Assembly (NCBI RefSeq): GCF_029873635.1
Contig: NC_080428.1
Coordinates: 64,041,957-64,105,956, forward strand
Direction of reading: 5' to 3'
DNA from: Malania oleifera
Taxonomy: Eukaryota; Streptophyta; Magnoliopsida; Santalales; Ximeniaceae
Length of the DNA: 64,000 nucleotides
In this document: positions 9,396 to 21,039 of the stretch, piece by piece
Numbering within the stretch: position 1 is the stretch's first letter
Layout of the letters: each line of letters starts with the position of its first letter
The notes under the pieces: model-generated
The model's database searches: none
What the model saw: only the letters and a program-made list of their open reading frames with translations
What the model was told of the DNA's origin: nothing
Position numbers and translations under genes: made by a program

Positions 9396-12300
9396 ATGGA
9401 AGCAAATACTAGTAGAATGATTAATCTCAATGGTTTAAATTATCACATATGAAAAGGAAAAATGGAGGATCTTCTTTATGTAAAAGATTATTACCTACGG
9501 GTATTTAGTGCTGAAAAACTAGAAAAAATGTCTAATGTGGAATGGACTTTGTTACATCAACAGGTGTGTGGGTATATCAGGCAATGGGTAGATGATAATG
9601 TTTTGAACCATATTAGTGGAGAAACAAATGCACGTTCTTTATGGAATAAGCTTGAACAGTTATATGCTATGAAGACTGGAAATAATAAGTTGTTTCTGAT
9701 TAAACAAATGATGAATTTGAGGTACCAAGATGGGACTCCATTATCTGATCACTTGAATACATTCCTAGGAATTATTAATCAGTTGGCTGGAATGGGTATT
9801 AAGTTTGATGATGAGATACAAGGGTTATGGTTACTTGGTTCGTTACCGAACTTGTGGGAGACGCTCAGAACTTCATTGTCTAACTCCGCTCCAGAAGGTG
9901 TAATCACAATGGATATGACCAAGAGTTGTTTACTAAATGAAGAGATGAGAAGAAAAACACAGGGGTCCTCTTCGCAGTCAGAGATCTTGGTTACAGAAAA
10001 GAGGGGGAGAAGTAAGAGCAGAGGTCCGAAGAACAGAGATAACAGCAGAAGCAAGTCCAACAAGTTTGCAAATGTTGAGTGTCATCATTGGGGGAAAAAG
10101 GGACACATCAAGAAATATTGCAGGCAATTGAAGAGAGAAAACAAGAATGAGAAAGGGAAGGGAATGAAGAAAGGAGATAACAAAGATGGTGATGATAGAG
10201 TTGCTACTACCACTCCTGCAGAATTCCTCATTGTTTATGATGATGAGATGATAAATGTTGCATATTATGAGATCAGTTGGGTGATTGACAGTGGTGCCTC
10301 CATTCATGCTATATCTCGGAAGGATTTCTTTACAACCTATAGATCTGGTGACTTTGGAACAGTAAAGATGGGAAACGATGGCTTGGTTAAAGTCATTGGA
10401 ATTGGGGATGTGTATCTGAAGACAAAGAATGACATGAGTTTAGTTCTTAGAGATGTGAAACATATTCCTGACATTCGTTTGAATTTGATTTATGCAAGTA
10501 AACTTGATGACGAAGGGTACTACAGCACTTTCAGTGATGGCCAGTGGAAGCTCACCAGGGGTGCTATGGTTGTGGCTTCAGGCATGAAGCACTCTACATT
10601 GTACATTCTGCAAGCAAAGATCTCCAACGACATTATTAATGCGATGGAGGATAATGGTCTAGTAGAGTGGTGGCACAAGAGACTGACTCACATGAGTGAG
10701 AAAGGATTAACTCTATTGGGGAAGAAAAGTCTACTATGTGGACTAGAAAGTACACTTCTGAAAAGGTGTACTCATTGTTTGTCAGGGAAGCAGAGTAGAG
10801 TTTCCTTCAAGAATTCCCCTCATTCTAGAAAGTCAGAGATACTGGATTTAGTACATTCGGATGTGTGTGGCTCTATGAAGACGAGAACACTTGGTGGCTC
10901 CAGATACTTTGTGACCTTCATAGATGATCATTCAAGGAACTTATGGGTATATATCTTGAAGTCAAAAGACCAAGTGTTGGCTGAGTTTAAGAAATTTCAA
11001 GCCCTAGTTAAGAGATAGACTGGAAAGAAACTGAGGTGCATTCGGACTGACAACAGTGGAGAGTATTCTGGTCCATTTGATGAGTATTGCAAACAACAAG
11101 GTATTTGGCATCAAAAGACTCCTCCAAAAACTCCTCAATTGAATGGCATAGCAGAAAGGATGAACAAAACACTGCTTGAGAGAGTGAGATGTGCTTTCAC
11201 AAGACTGGTTTCCAAAATCCTTTTAGGGGGAGCCATTGAGCACTGTAGTTCATGTGTTGAATCTTACACCCTGTGTTCCTCTACAGTTTGATGTGCCAGA
11301 CCGAGTTTGGACAGGTAAGGATGTTTCCTATAATCATTTATGTGTTTTTGGGTGCAAAGCATTTGTGTATATTCCAAAAGATGAAAGGTCCAAACTTGAT
11401 TAGAAAACGCGACAGTGTATATTCCTTGGTTGTGGTCAAGATGAATTTGGATACAAGCTTTATGATCCAGTTGAGAAGAAAATTGTGAGAAGCAGAGATG
11501 TCGTGTTTGTAGAAGATCAGACGATTCAGGATATTGAGAAGGCAGAGAAACCTATGTCTCAGCAGGGTGACAGTTTAACTGATGTGGATCCAGTTCCTTT
11601 GAAGAATTTTTCATCTCAAGTTGAGAATGATGTTCAGGATGACCACCAGGGTAGAGGTGATATGAATGTTCCCTTATAGGTTCAGGGAGATGTTGAGACT
11701 AATGAGCAATTGATAGTGCCAGAGACTCCACCATAGAATCCATCAAGGAGGTCAGCCAGAGACCGACATCCTTCCACTCGGTATTCAGCAGAACAATATG
11801 TATTATTGACTGACGGGGGAGAGCCCCAGTGTTTTTCTGAAGCCATGGAAGATGAACACAAGACAAAGTGGGTTGAGGCCATGCAAGATGAGATGCAGTC
11901 ATTGTATAGTAACCAAACCTTTGAGTTAGTGAAGCTGCCTAAAGGAAAAAGAGCTTTGGAGAACAAGTGGATTTACAAGAAGAAGCCAAATGAGTTCTCT
12001 TCACGACCACGGTATAAAGCTAGATTGGTTGTCAAAGGGTTCGGTCAGAGAAAAGGTATTGATTTTGATGAGATCTTCTCTCCAACTGTAAAGATGTCAT
12101 CGATCCGTACAGTACTCGGCTTAGCAGCTAGTCTTGACTTTGAAGTTGAGCAGATGGATGTGAAAACTGCCTTCCTTCATGATGATTTAGAGGAAGAGAT
12201 TTATATGAAGCAGCTAGAGGGTTTCAGAGTGAAAGCGAAAGACGATTATGTGTGCAAACTGAAGAAAAACCTATATGGTTTGAAACAAGCACCGAGACAG

Positions 12301-13394
12301 TGGTATAAGAAGTTTGAGTCTGTTATGGGGGAGCAAGGCTATAAGAAGACAACTTTAGATTACTGTGTATTTGTTCAGAAATTCTCTGATGATGATTTTA
12401 TTTTCTTACTACTTTATGTGGATGACATGCTAATTGTTGGTAGGAATGTTTCAAGGATTGAACAGTTGAAAAAGCAATTGAATAAGTCATTTGATATGAA
12501 GGACTTGGGGATAGTAAAGAAAATTCTTGGCATAAGAATCAGTCGTGATAAGAGTGCCAAGAAATTATATTTGTCACAGGAGGAGTACATTAATAAAGTG
12601 CTTCAGAGGTTCAATATGGACAAAGCTAAAGTGGTTAGCTCTCCTCTTGCTACCCACTTCAAACTAAGTACAAAGGAATGTCCTTCTACAGATAAGGAAA
12701 ATGAAGACATGGAAAGAGTTCCTTACACCTCAGCAGTAGGGAGTTTGATGTATGCAATGGTTTGCACAAGATTAGATATAGCCTATGTAGTTAGTGTAGT
12801 TAGCCGATTCTTGTCAAATTCGGGAAGAGAGCACTGGAATGCAGTGAAGTGGATCTTGAGGTATCTTCGAGGCACTTCCAGTTTGAGCCTTGGTTTGGGA
12901 AATAGACAACCATTTTTAGTGGGCTACACAGATGCAGATATGGTTGGGGATGTGGACACTCGTAAGACTACTTCGGGCCATTTGATAACTTTTGCAAGTG
13001 GGGCTATAGCTTGGCAATCGAGACTTCAGAAGTGCATTGCTCTTTCTACGACAGAGACAGAGTTCATTGCAGCAACGGAAGCGACTAAAGAGTTGTTATG
13101 GGCAAAGAAGTTCTTGGGAAAACTTGGTTTCGAGTAGCAGAGGTATGTGTTGTTTTGTGATAACTAGAGTGCTATTCATCTTGCTAAGAATTCCAGTTTC
13201 CATGTAAGATCGAAGCACATTGATGTACGATACCATTGGATCAAAAATGCGTTGAACGATAAGTTATTGGAACTTGAGAAGGTTCACACTAATGATAATG
13301 GTTCTGATATGTTGACAAAGACACTACCAAGGGAGAAGCTTGAAGTTTGTTGTTCGATTGCCGGGGCGATTCCCTCCATATGGTCTGAAATGGG
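9396..13394 (+). pseudogene. copia gag-pol polyprotein, broken
   Basis: The frame opens MEANTSRMINLNGLNYHI, then TGA (9450-9452) where the family has Trp. Gag continues to the zinc knuckle CHHWGKKGHIKKYC (about 10080-10122). Protease: WVIDSGAS near 10277. Pre-integrase and integrase start: WHKRLTHMSEKGL, then IRTDNSGEY and PQLNGIAERMN. RT with LLYVDDMLIVG near 12407. RNase H with ALSTTETEF near 13040 and AIHLAKNSSFHVRSKHIDVR to about 13240. Stops: TAG 11016, TAG 11677, TAG 11734, TAG 13135, TAG 13165. Frame changes lie between 11180 and 11480 (lost integrase C-terminal frame). The DSG and YVDD catalytic motifs are intact. Product: virus-like-particle polyprotein for retrotransposition. Confidence 0.92.
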
Positions 13395-13400
13395 GAGATT
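13388..13400 (+). other. copia polypurine tract
   Basis: AAATGGGGAGATT directly precedes the 3' LTR TGTTGGG. It is the plus-strand primer site in the expected place. Confidence 0.8.
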
Positions 13401-14069
13401 TGTTGGGTTATTTCCTTCCATGTGGAGGAAAGCTCAAGTGGGCTATATTAAAAGACCAAAACCCAGCCCTTTTAGTGTGGAAAACCTAAAGGAAGTTGTA
13501 AAAAGAGAAGAGAGAAGAGAGGAGCCGTCACTTCTCAAAAGAAAGAGAGAAAAACGTGGTTTTTTCTCATGCTGCCTAGGTTTCATCAAGACTCCGATCC
13601 CGCTTCTTCTGTAATCCGATCGAGCTGAAATTTGGAGGAGAGGTTCACAACTCAAGGATCTACAATCTGAACAGTGGAGATCGGATTTGGAGCTCGGGAG
13701 TTGGGGTTTTTGCCCGTGAACAGTAACCGCGAATTTGGTATATTCTCTCCAATTCTCTTTATATATGCCAAGATTGTAGATATCTTGATGAGAGTTTTTT
13801 GTATCCTCTAATTACGATTAGAGAAGATTTTGTATACCTATTATTTGATTGATAGTGGAGATTTTAACTGGACTAGGTCCTGTGGTTTTTCTTCCTCACA
13901 CCGGGGAAGTTTTCCACATAAAAAACTGCTTGCGTTCTTGTGGCTTGGTGTGATTGATTATTTCTCTTATTATTTCCAGCACGTATAAAAGTATAGATAC
14001 ACTATATTTGTTTGCATATAGGAAGAAGAATTATTCTACTGTGGTTGTTTATTGATATCTCTCCCAACA
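13401..14069 (+). repeat. 3' LTR of the copia element, followed by GTAAC
   Basis: Starts TGTTGGGTTATTTCC and ends CTCTCCCAACA. The target duplication GTAAC follows at 14070-14074. Differences from the 5' LTR are mostly single substitutions. Confidence 0.9.
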
Positions 14070-14074
14070 GTAAC

Positions 14075-15383
14075 GTGTGTGCATGGGGTGTGTGGGTTAG
14101 TGAGAGCAAATTTTCGAATTTGTTACATAAATTTGCCAACCGTGCTAAGAATAGGTGAGGAAATGAAGGGACAGGAATCTGAATTATGGGGAAACCTCAA
14201 TAATGTCATAATCGATCAGGCAATTTTTAATTTGCATATTTTCCTTTGTTCGTCTTAAAATACCCATTGTGGTACAAGTTATATTTTAATTATTATAGAT
14301 ACATAAGCAATTTAATAACATAATTCAAATTTTCAAAAAAAAAAAAATCTTTTGCTTCTAAGTATTTTTCCAATTAGTATATGAAAAAGCATAATAAAAG
14401 ACTCTCTTTAATCTCCAAAACTCAATTTTAATTTTGCTAATTTGAATATTTAAAAATTTAAAATTCTAACTGCATACCAATCAAAAATTTTCTTTACAAT
14501 AAATTAATAAAATTTAATTTTAAAAGCATATTTTTATTAATAATAATATTAAATAATCACTTTACTTTTTTTTTTTTATTATTATTATCATAAAACAAAG
14601 ATGAAAATAGAATGTTATGAAAATCACATTGTGAAAATCCTCAAGGACAATGCAAGCCAATATTTAGAATAGAATATTTAGAGTTAGTCCAACTAGAAGA
14701 TGAACATAAATATAATGTGATAAACTAATATTAAAGATTTCATAGCATTCTCATCACCTTAAACCAATCTTGATATATTACAAATAATGTCCTTAACATT
14801 TATATTCTTTATTACATAAATCTATATGATAGCAAAAATATGATTTCATCAATAATATCGATAAAGTTTATATACAAATATTTTTCATTATATGAAAAAT
14901 TTTATGAAAGTGTTCCATTTGTTTTTTCTTCCATAGAACATATTATGAAAACGTGCTTGTTCTTACGCCTTTATTTGTTGTTATTGATTTTTAACTATTT
15001 GTGAAAACAATTAAAAATCAAAATTTATGATTTTAAGTTGTTTGACAACTTGTGACAAGAAACTTTTATTATTCAAAAATAGTTTTTTTATTAAATTATT
15101 TATTTAAATAATTTTATTTAAAAATTATTTTAAGTTGACAATTTATGATTTTTTATACTATTTCGATATCAACTTTTATTGCACAGGATCTTTCTTGAAA
15201 AGCCTGATAAAAATTAGGGTGTCTACAACCCTAATTTATAACTATTGATTTCATTCGAAAAGAAAGTGTTCTTTTCTATTTCTCACTAACTTAACCAAAA
15301 AAGAAAAATCACATAGAACAAAAAAAACATACAACAATGGATTCATCTGGGTTGTAACAAAATTTGCTTGGCACTAATATTTC
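14075..15383. repeat. unit X: flank-only relic of a hairpin unit
   Basis: 14075-14101 finishes the TG-rich Tat-like fragment. 14102-14555 duplicates 7010-7440, the upstream flank of a hairpin unit, but no hairpin or promoter lies to its left, so that unit lost them. 14556-15383 is AT-rich with nothing recognisable except ttagggtgtctaca near 15213-15226, which resembles the end of Tat/Ogre LTRs. Confidence 0.5.
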
Positions 15384-16740
15384 TTGAACAAAATAACACC
15401 CGCAAATTACGATCCGCCCAGCAACTTGGTCAGTTCCCGTTCTCCTCCCACACTTTGTATCAATGTCAATAATGTTCATTTCCTGTCATTAGACTTTCAA
15501 TTTTTCTCTGACAAAATATTTATAAAAGGAAACAAAAATATCAAAGATTTAACATTTTTATGTTTGATTATCAAGAAAAGTGAAAAAAAAAAATAAAAAA
15601 TATATTAAATTTGTTGAAAAAATTTTGATTTTACATATTTATTACTATTTAGTTTTTCATAATTTTTAGTCATATTTAAATAAGTTTTCATTTTTTAAAG
15701 TATTTAATAGATGAGGAAAATATAAGAGAAAATAAGTTTCCTCCGTATTTTCCTTTCTACTTTTTCTATTATATTTTCCTTCTCTATTAAATACTATTAA
15801 AAATTAAAGTTTTTTTAAATATGAATAAAAATTTTAGAAAATATAATATTAATGATGTGAAATCAAATTTTATTCATAGATTTGGTTTTTTTTTTCTTTT
15901 TCATTTGCCTTGATAACAAAATATGAAAATGAGGACTCCATTATATTTTTCTTCCCTTTTCCTAATATTTTTCTAAGCTCTAAATAGGGTCTTAAAGATC
16001 TGTTTGAATAAAATATTTTACAAGATAAGGAAAGGAAAGGAAAGGATAATAAAGAGAAAACTCATTTTCTTTCTCTATTATATTTTATTAAAAATGAAAG
16101 TTTGTTTTAATATAACTAAAGATTAAGAAAAAATAAATATTACTGAATTCCTTAATATTTTCCTTTCTTTTCCCTAATATTTTCTGAGATTTACTCTTTG
16201 TGTGTGTGCATGTGCATATACTCATGGATCATTTTTCAAACAAGGAGTCCATGGGCGAAATTGACATACTATTTTAACTTGCACTTACACTTAGTTTGGA
16301 TCTAATAATTTTGAAAGAAAAGAAAAGAAGAGAAATGACATATAACGATTTTGTATCAACAATTGATAGTATAATTGTGGATGATACAAAGTTAAATTCA
16401 TTGAACATTAGCATTGTTTGACATTACACTTTGATATACGCAATTGAATATGCAAAACAATCATTTGTATTTAATAATCGAAATTTTGGGAGATGGAGAA
16501 ATCAAAGAAAATTGATTTGCTTGATATGTATAACGACAAATTTTATTTTCCTTATACTATGACCATTGGGTATAACCTTAGTTGTGGTATTACATAATGC
16601 AAGTCCATTGCAAGAAAGCTTCAAATCCTTATTTTATAGATCAAAGCACTGACTATAACAAAGAAAAAAAATTGAGCCCAACCCCCTTTACAACTCTTAC
16701 AGAACTTGAACTTGCTCCTTTCGATCATACGTCTTTACAA
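15384..16740. repeat. AT-rich flank of unit C, no gene
   Basis: 15480-16200 repeats 2560-3290 closely (tctttgagctc/agactttcaatttttc, tataagagaaaataa). 16200-16740 repeats 51410-51990 (gtgtgtgcatatactcatgg, gtttggatctaataattttg). No coding signal. Confidence 0.6.
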
Positions 16741-16995
16741 TTAATTTCTATTTACAGAAAACGAAATCTTTGAAACCAATTTGAGCATGATCAACCCTTG
16801 TTGCAAACCCATCCACTTGAGAATCAGCGACCCTTGGAAGCCCTGACCTTGTGTATAATCTGCAAGTGCAAACCTTATATTATATAGTAAGATACGAATT
16901 GCAAAGGGCAGAAAGTTTACCTTTGCCTGCAAAGCTGGAGGCCTCAATTCAAACAGATCAGGAGTGTAAATAGATTGTTGTTCAAGGCGATTCAT
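16741..16995 (-). other. conserved 3' segment of unit C transcript, 84-codon frame, coding doubtful
   Basis: An open frame starting MNRLEQQSIYTPDLFELRPP has a close relative in unit H (52000-52272), ending FSVNRN and FSVKRN. It lies downstream of the hairpins on the minus strand and its start overlaps one arm of stem-loop 0. I recognise no domain. GTAAAC at 16915-16920 and a CAG at 16860-16862 could be a 61-nt intron, shorter than usual for plants. Conservation may reflect recent unit duplication, not selection for a protein. Confidence 0.35.
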
Positions 16996-17523
16996 TTATC
17001 TTACTCCTAATTAGCTAAAATACATGAATTGCCTTGAACACAATCCATTTACATTGATCAATCTCTTATATATTATACTGTTTCAAAAGAAATCATTGTA
17101 GTAAAGAGATCTCTGTTCATGGCAACTCACCCACCTGCTTCTTTCTCAATTTTATCCTAAAGAGTTTATTATATATATATGGATGAAGTGCCATGAACAG
17201 GATCCGTTTACCATGATTGAGAAGACGTTGGCAAGCCATTCCCGTAGAAGGAAATATAGTTAGAAACTATCTGTGCAAAGAGATCTCTGTTCATGGCAAG
17301 TCACCCATCCGATCCCATGACTGATTAGGTTGTCAAGTAGATGACTCTGCCATGAACATGATCAGTTTGCAATAATTTTGAAGAAATTGGCCGTCTCTAA
17401 ATACAGGGCTAGAAGAAATCAAGTCTGCAAAGAGATCTTTGTTCGTGACAAGTCACCCATCTTGTGAATTATATATAATTTTACTAAGTGGATGACTGTG
17501 CCACGAACAAGATCCATTTACAG
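16964..17523 (-). ncRNA. unit C multi-hairpin precursor (four stem-loops)
   Basis: The most complete unit. Arms pair at C0 16964-17000 with 17021-17056; C1 17100-17134 with 17179-17214; C2 17272-17309 with 17336-17371; C3 17424-17462 with 17487-17523. Stems are about 33-38 bp with small asymmetric bulges. The common core on the plus strand is GTTCATGGCAAGTCACCC facing GATGACTCTGCCATGAAC. Pairing survives sequence change. In C0 TTCAAGGC (16981) faces GCCTTGAA (17031), where C1 has TTCATGGC facing GCCATGAA. In C3 TTCGTG faces CACGAA. A TATA box about 80 bp to the right points to minus-strand transcription. Best reading: a polycistronic microRNA-like precursor of unknown family. An inverted-repeat siRNA source is an alternative. 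Confidence 0.8.
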
Positions 17524-17760
17524 TGATTTTAAAACAAAATGTTACAGAAGAAAGAAATATGAGACGGAGGGAGAAGTGTGAGGGTTAAGGCCAATGCGGT
17601 TTGGTATTTATAGAGAGCGTTCTGTAGTCTCATTTTAGAAATCTATTATATGGAATTACTGCCATGGAAATTGTGATCTCCCTTATTTATTGTGTACATG
17701 ATTTCTGTTATGGGATTCTAAATATCACAAATTTCTTGCATGCCCAAACCTCTAAAAGGC
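17524..17760 (-). promoter_or_regulatory. unit C core promoter
   Basis: TATAAATA on the minus strand at 17605-17612 is followed downstream by CCAAACCGCATTGGCC and a pyrimidine-rich leader. The conserved upstream block lies at about 17718-17756 (plus: GGGATTCTAAATATCAC, cttgcatgcccaaacc), with CATGTACAC near 17693-17701 giving a GTAC core. The same layout is found in A, D, E and H. Confidence 0.65.
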
Positions 17761-17823
17761 AAAAAAAAAAAAAATATCATATTTGCAATGCACAAAAAAG
17801 GTAAAGGGCAGCCCTATGCCCAC

Positions 17824-17867
<44 letters not shown>

Positions 17868-18544
17868 TTTATTACCAAATGCTACAAATTATGATGTGTT
17901 GTGCTGCACCGTTTAATTTTTTTTTTTTTTTCATTATCTACACTATTAATTAAGAAATATGAGGCAATTTTTTTAAATATTTCGTTTACAATAATTAAAT
18001 AAAATACAAATTAATTAATTGCTTGGCACATTAATTGTCTCTCGAAATTGATAAAATATTTAGAATATTTTACTTAAAAGCACAATTTCAAGAAATATTT
18101 TAACTTCAAATGAAGCCATCAATAAATGAATTTTAAATTCATTCTATTTATTTTTTTACCAAATTAAATTTAAGTTTACTCATTATTGCTTAAATTTTGC
18201 AAACCCAATTTAAATTTTAAATGAAACAGCCAATTAGTAATTAAAAAATAAAAATAGTGGGAGCAAATTTGCCACTGTTACTTGTATTTGCCAACCGCGC
18301 TAAGAGTAGGTGAGGAAATGAATGGATAGGAATCTTAATAATGGGGAAAACTTAATAATATCATAGTCAGTCAATTTTTAATTGCATATTTTCCTTTGTT
18401 CTTCTTAAAATTATGGTACAAGTTATATTTTAATTATTATTGATACATAAGCAATTTAAAAACATAATTCAAATTTTGAAAAACAAAAAGAAAAATATCT
18501 TTTGCTTCTAAGTAAAAAATATCTATTATACTTGTATGTAATCT
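17761..18544. repeat. unit C upstream flank with CT/AC microsatellites, no gene
   Basis: A (CT)n then (AC)n tract runs at about 17823-17868. Beyond it is the shared AT-rich flank (aagaaatatgaggcaattt; gccaaccgcgctaagagtag near 18291). Nothing coding. Confidence 0.6.
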
Positions 18545-18632
18545 TGGATCTACCGCCTTCTTCTTCCCTCCCTTCTTCCCCTTGGATATATCCTCTTGTT
18601 CTTTTCGATGACCATTGCTAGGGTTTTGCTTC
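18545..18632 (-). pseudogene. RPS3A: RPS3A retrocopy, N-terminal fragment in unit D
   Basis: Minus-strand text includes the leader TTCTGAAGCAAAACCCTAGC and codons for ISKGKKGGKKKAVDP, then stops matching. Its junction with the hairpin arm at 18661 is the same as in unit B (gagataaaatgaaagtggatg). It keeps the GG and AVDP residues of the usual plant protein that the 5.4-6.1 kb copy has lost. The two copies therefore diverged separately after a shared insertion. Only about 22 codons remain. Confidence 0.8.
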
Positions 18633-18660
18633 AGAAGTTGGAAATAGGAGATAAAATGAA

Positions 18661-18786
18661 AGTGGATGACCATGCTAGGAATAGGATACGTTTACAGTGA
18701 TTTTAGTTTTTACAGAGTCAATAGAACAAAATGTTACAGAAGAAAGAAATATGAGGTGGAGTGAGGTGTACGGGTGAAGGCCAATG
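18661..18786 (-). ncRNA. unit D: first hairpin arm and leader, disrupted
   Basis: One stem-loop-3 arm (GGATGACCATGCTAGGAATA, 18664-18699) and the pyrimidine-rich leader remain. The partner arm is replaced by the RPS3A fragment. A gypsy element separates this from its TATA box at 26267-26275. CAATG at 18782-18786 is the left target duplication. Confidence 0.65.
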
Positions 18787-19851
18787 TGTGACGTCCACAA
18801 AATTCTCACCATTTTTTTTAAGTCATACAACCATTTATACTGTACAATACCAGAACTTAGAATACACAAACCATAGTCATATTTAAAAACTCTCTCCAGT
18901 ATCACCTATCCAAAAAATACAAAACTCTGTCACAACTCATCCTACAATCAGGGTAACCAAGTAACCTCACTATCTGCGAGTCTAATCTGCTCGTCTAGTT
19001 GACTCACTTGAAAAATGGTAAAGTAATGGGGTGAGACGACGCTCAGTAAGTGGAAATATGCTATTACTAGTGTGTCACGACCGAGTCGTAAAACTATAAT
19101 AATAATAATATTTAAAACTGCATGATCTAGAAAAACTATAAAACAAAAATATAGTAGCTTAAAACATTTGTATCATCTGAACTTTCTATCATTCATACCG
19201 TTATATCATACTATATACGACAAAAGTTGTAAAAACTGTATACATATACACATACATAACTGTGTTATTTCCCTGGGATTCTATATGTCATGATTTGACC
19301 CTTCATGACAGGGTTGTGTGGCTCGTAGGCGGGACTTAACCTGGTCGGCCCCCCAAGTAAGTCATCATACTCTACACTACCTCAGCCCGACTAAACTGCA
19401 TCCACTCCTAAGCTCGGGACTGGCTGCTACCTCATCAAACTGGCCCCTTCAACTCAGTGAACTAGGGCGTTGCATCCTCTCCGAGCACAGTTTGACGATA
19501 CCTACACACTTTCTGAGATATGTGATTGCACTCTATTCTGTATATAGAAACGGTACCGTACTCTATAACTGTATCTGTCTATAATCTTTCCACAGGGATC
19601 TGATACTATATACATATATACTATACTTTTCTTTTTTTTAACTGTTTTCATTATATTTCCAAAATAACCATAACACAATTAATCTGAATTGTAAATATTG
19701 TAATATCTGTAGCATCTTAATGCTATAACTGTATAATCTGTTTGTATTTTCTATCTGTGTAATCTCTTTGTATACTCTGAGTGTTATGGCATTTAGGAAA
19801 ACATAACATTCTGTAAATACTATGCATACTCATATGAATAAACATCTGTGT

Positions 19852-19907
<56 letters not shown>

Positions 19908-20766
19908 GAAGCTATCTGAATAAAAATTGTATAAAATTTTACATTAAATAATATGTATACAGGCCACACATACTTTTATAATCTCATATTTTGTAAAAAC
20001 TACATAATAATTGGTATACATGCAACTGTAAAATTTTTGTTAACAAAATCAAATTTCCTAGCATAGCATATTTCCCGTTACCCACTTTCTGAAAAGCCCC
20101 AACAATACTTTAGTCCTACACCAGTAGGGTTCTCCACTCAATATCCTAAAAAAGACATCCCTAAAACAAAATATCAGTATTTTCCTACATACAACATTTC
20201 CTATAACTGCAAGGAAAACATATTCTGAATAAAACATCTTACCCTGAATTTGGGATGAATTTCAAACCACCTCCACCAACGATCTGCTCTGGAAAACTTG
20301 TAGAGAACTTCCCCAGGAGCGTCGTGATGGCTTCATATCATTGATCCGATGAGCGACGGAGCCGAGATTGAAGAGAGAAAGGGAGAGGGGCGTAGAGAGA
20401 GAAATAGAGGGTTTCTTGCGCAAATTTCGCACGAAAAATCTAGGATTTCACTATTTATAACCCCAGATTCATCGACGAGACACGTCTCGTCGACGAGTTC
20501 TTAAGTTAATTCGTTGACGAACCTTACTTCCTTGTCGATGAATTTCAGATTGCCTAAAACCCCTCTCAGTATCTTCTCGTCGACGAGACATGGTTTCGTC
20601 GACGAGGTCTCCCTATGCGCTTGTCTACGAACTCCCTGTGTAAATCTTCTAGGTTATTACATCCAAAGTGCAATGTCGTCGACGAAGCCTGCTACCTCCT
20701 TCTGTTTCTATTTCCATTTTTCTCCCTCTTTATTATTTAAATACCATTATTCTTTGGGTCATTACA
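18787..20766 (-). repeat. 3' LTR of the chromovirus element (1980 bp)
   Basis: Plus-strand ends TGTGACGTCC and TCATTACA. It contains gagacgacgctcagtaag, an (AC)n(AT)n tract at about 19853-19903, and near the transcription-start end an array of TCGTCGACGA-type palindromes (20470-20700). The LTR at 41362-43344 is 1983 bp and belongs to the same family. Confidence 0.88.
20470..20700. repeat. array of CGTCGACGA palindromic motifs in gypsy LTR
   Basis: At least seven perfect or degenerate copies of TCGTCGACGA occur within 230 bp (for example cttctcgtcgacgagaca and tttcgtcgacgaggtc). Equivalent arrays lie at 25915-26190 and 43030-43265. Confidence 0.85.
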
Positions 20767-20779
20767 TTCTCCCCTTCTT
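20767..20779 (-). other. gypsy polypurine tract
   Basis: Plus-strand TTCTCCCCTTCTT directly abuts the LTR. On the minus strand this is AAGAAGGGGAGAA, preceded by the family's ttcgaggacgaaatttt. Confidence 0.85.
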
Positions 20780-21039
20780 ATAAAATTTCGTCCTCGAAAT
20801 TTACTATTCATATAACTCACCATTCTTTAAAGGCATAACAGTCTACTTATTTTATTACCTACCCTCACTTATGGCGGAGGAATACCGTGGTTACATGGGT
20901 AGTTCTGGGAGATTATAACTATAAAAGAAAATTCCTCCAAAACTAAAATACTACATATCCTATATATTACATTACAATTCCATTGTGCTAACAAAATAAA
21001 ATTGTTATTACCTATCTACTTATACTTTACCTTTTTACC

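Larger units (their letters stand above)
8678..14069 (+). mobile_element. complete but mutated Ty1-copia retrotransposon (Tork/Tnt1-like)
   Basis: An LTR pair of 668 and 669 bp, a primer-binding site, gag-pol in copia order (gag, protease, integrase, RT, RNase H), a polypurine tract and 5-bp duplications GTAAC are all visible. The LTRs differ at scattered positions, so it is not very recent. The coding region has several in-frame stops and at least two frameshifts, so it is non-autonomous now. It sits inside the Tat-like LTR fragment. Confidence 0.93.

Noticed and set aside
16860..16920. Intron in the unit C downstream segment
   Set aside because: GT and AG ends are present, but 61 nt is shorter than typical plant introns and no transcript evidence is available.
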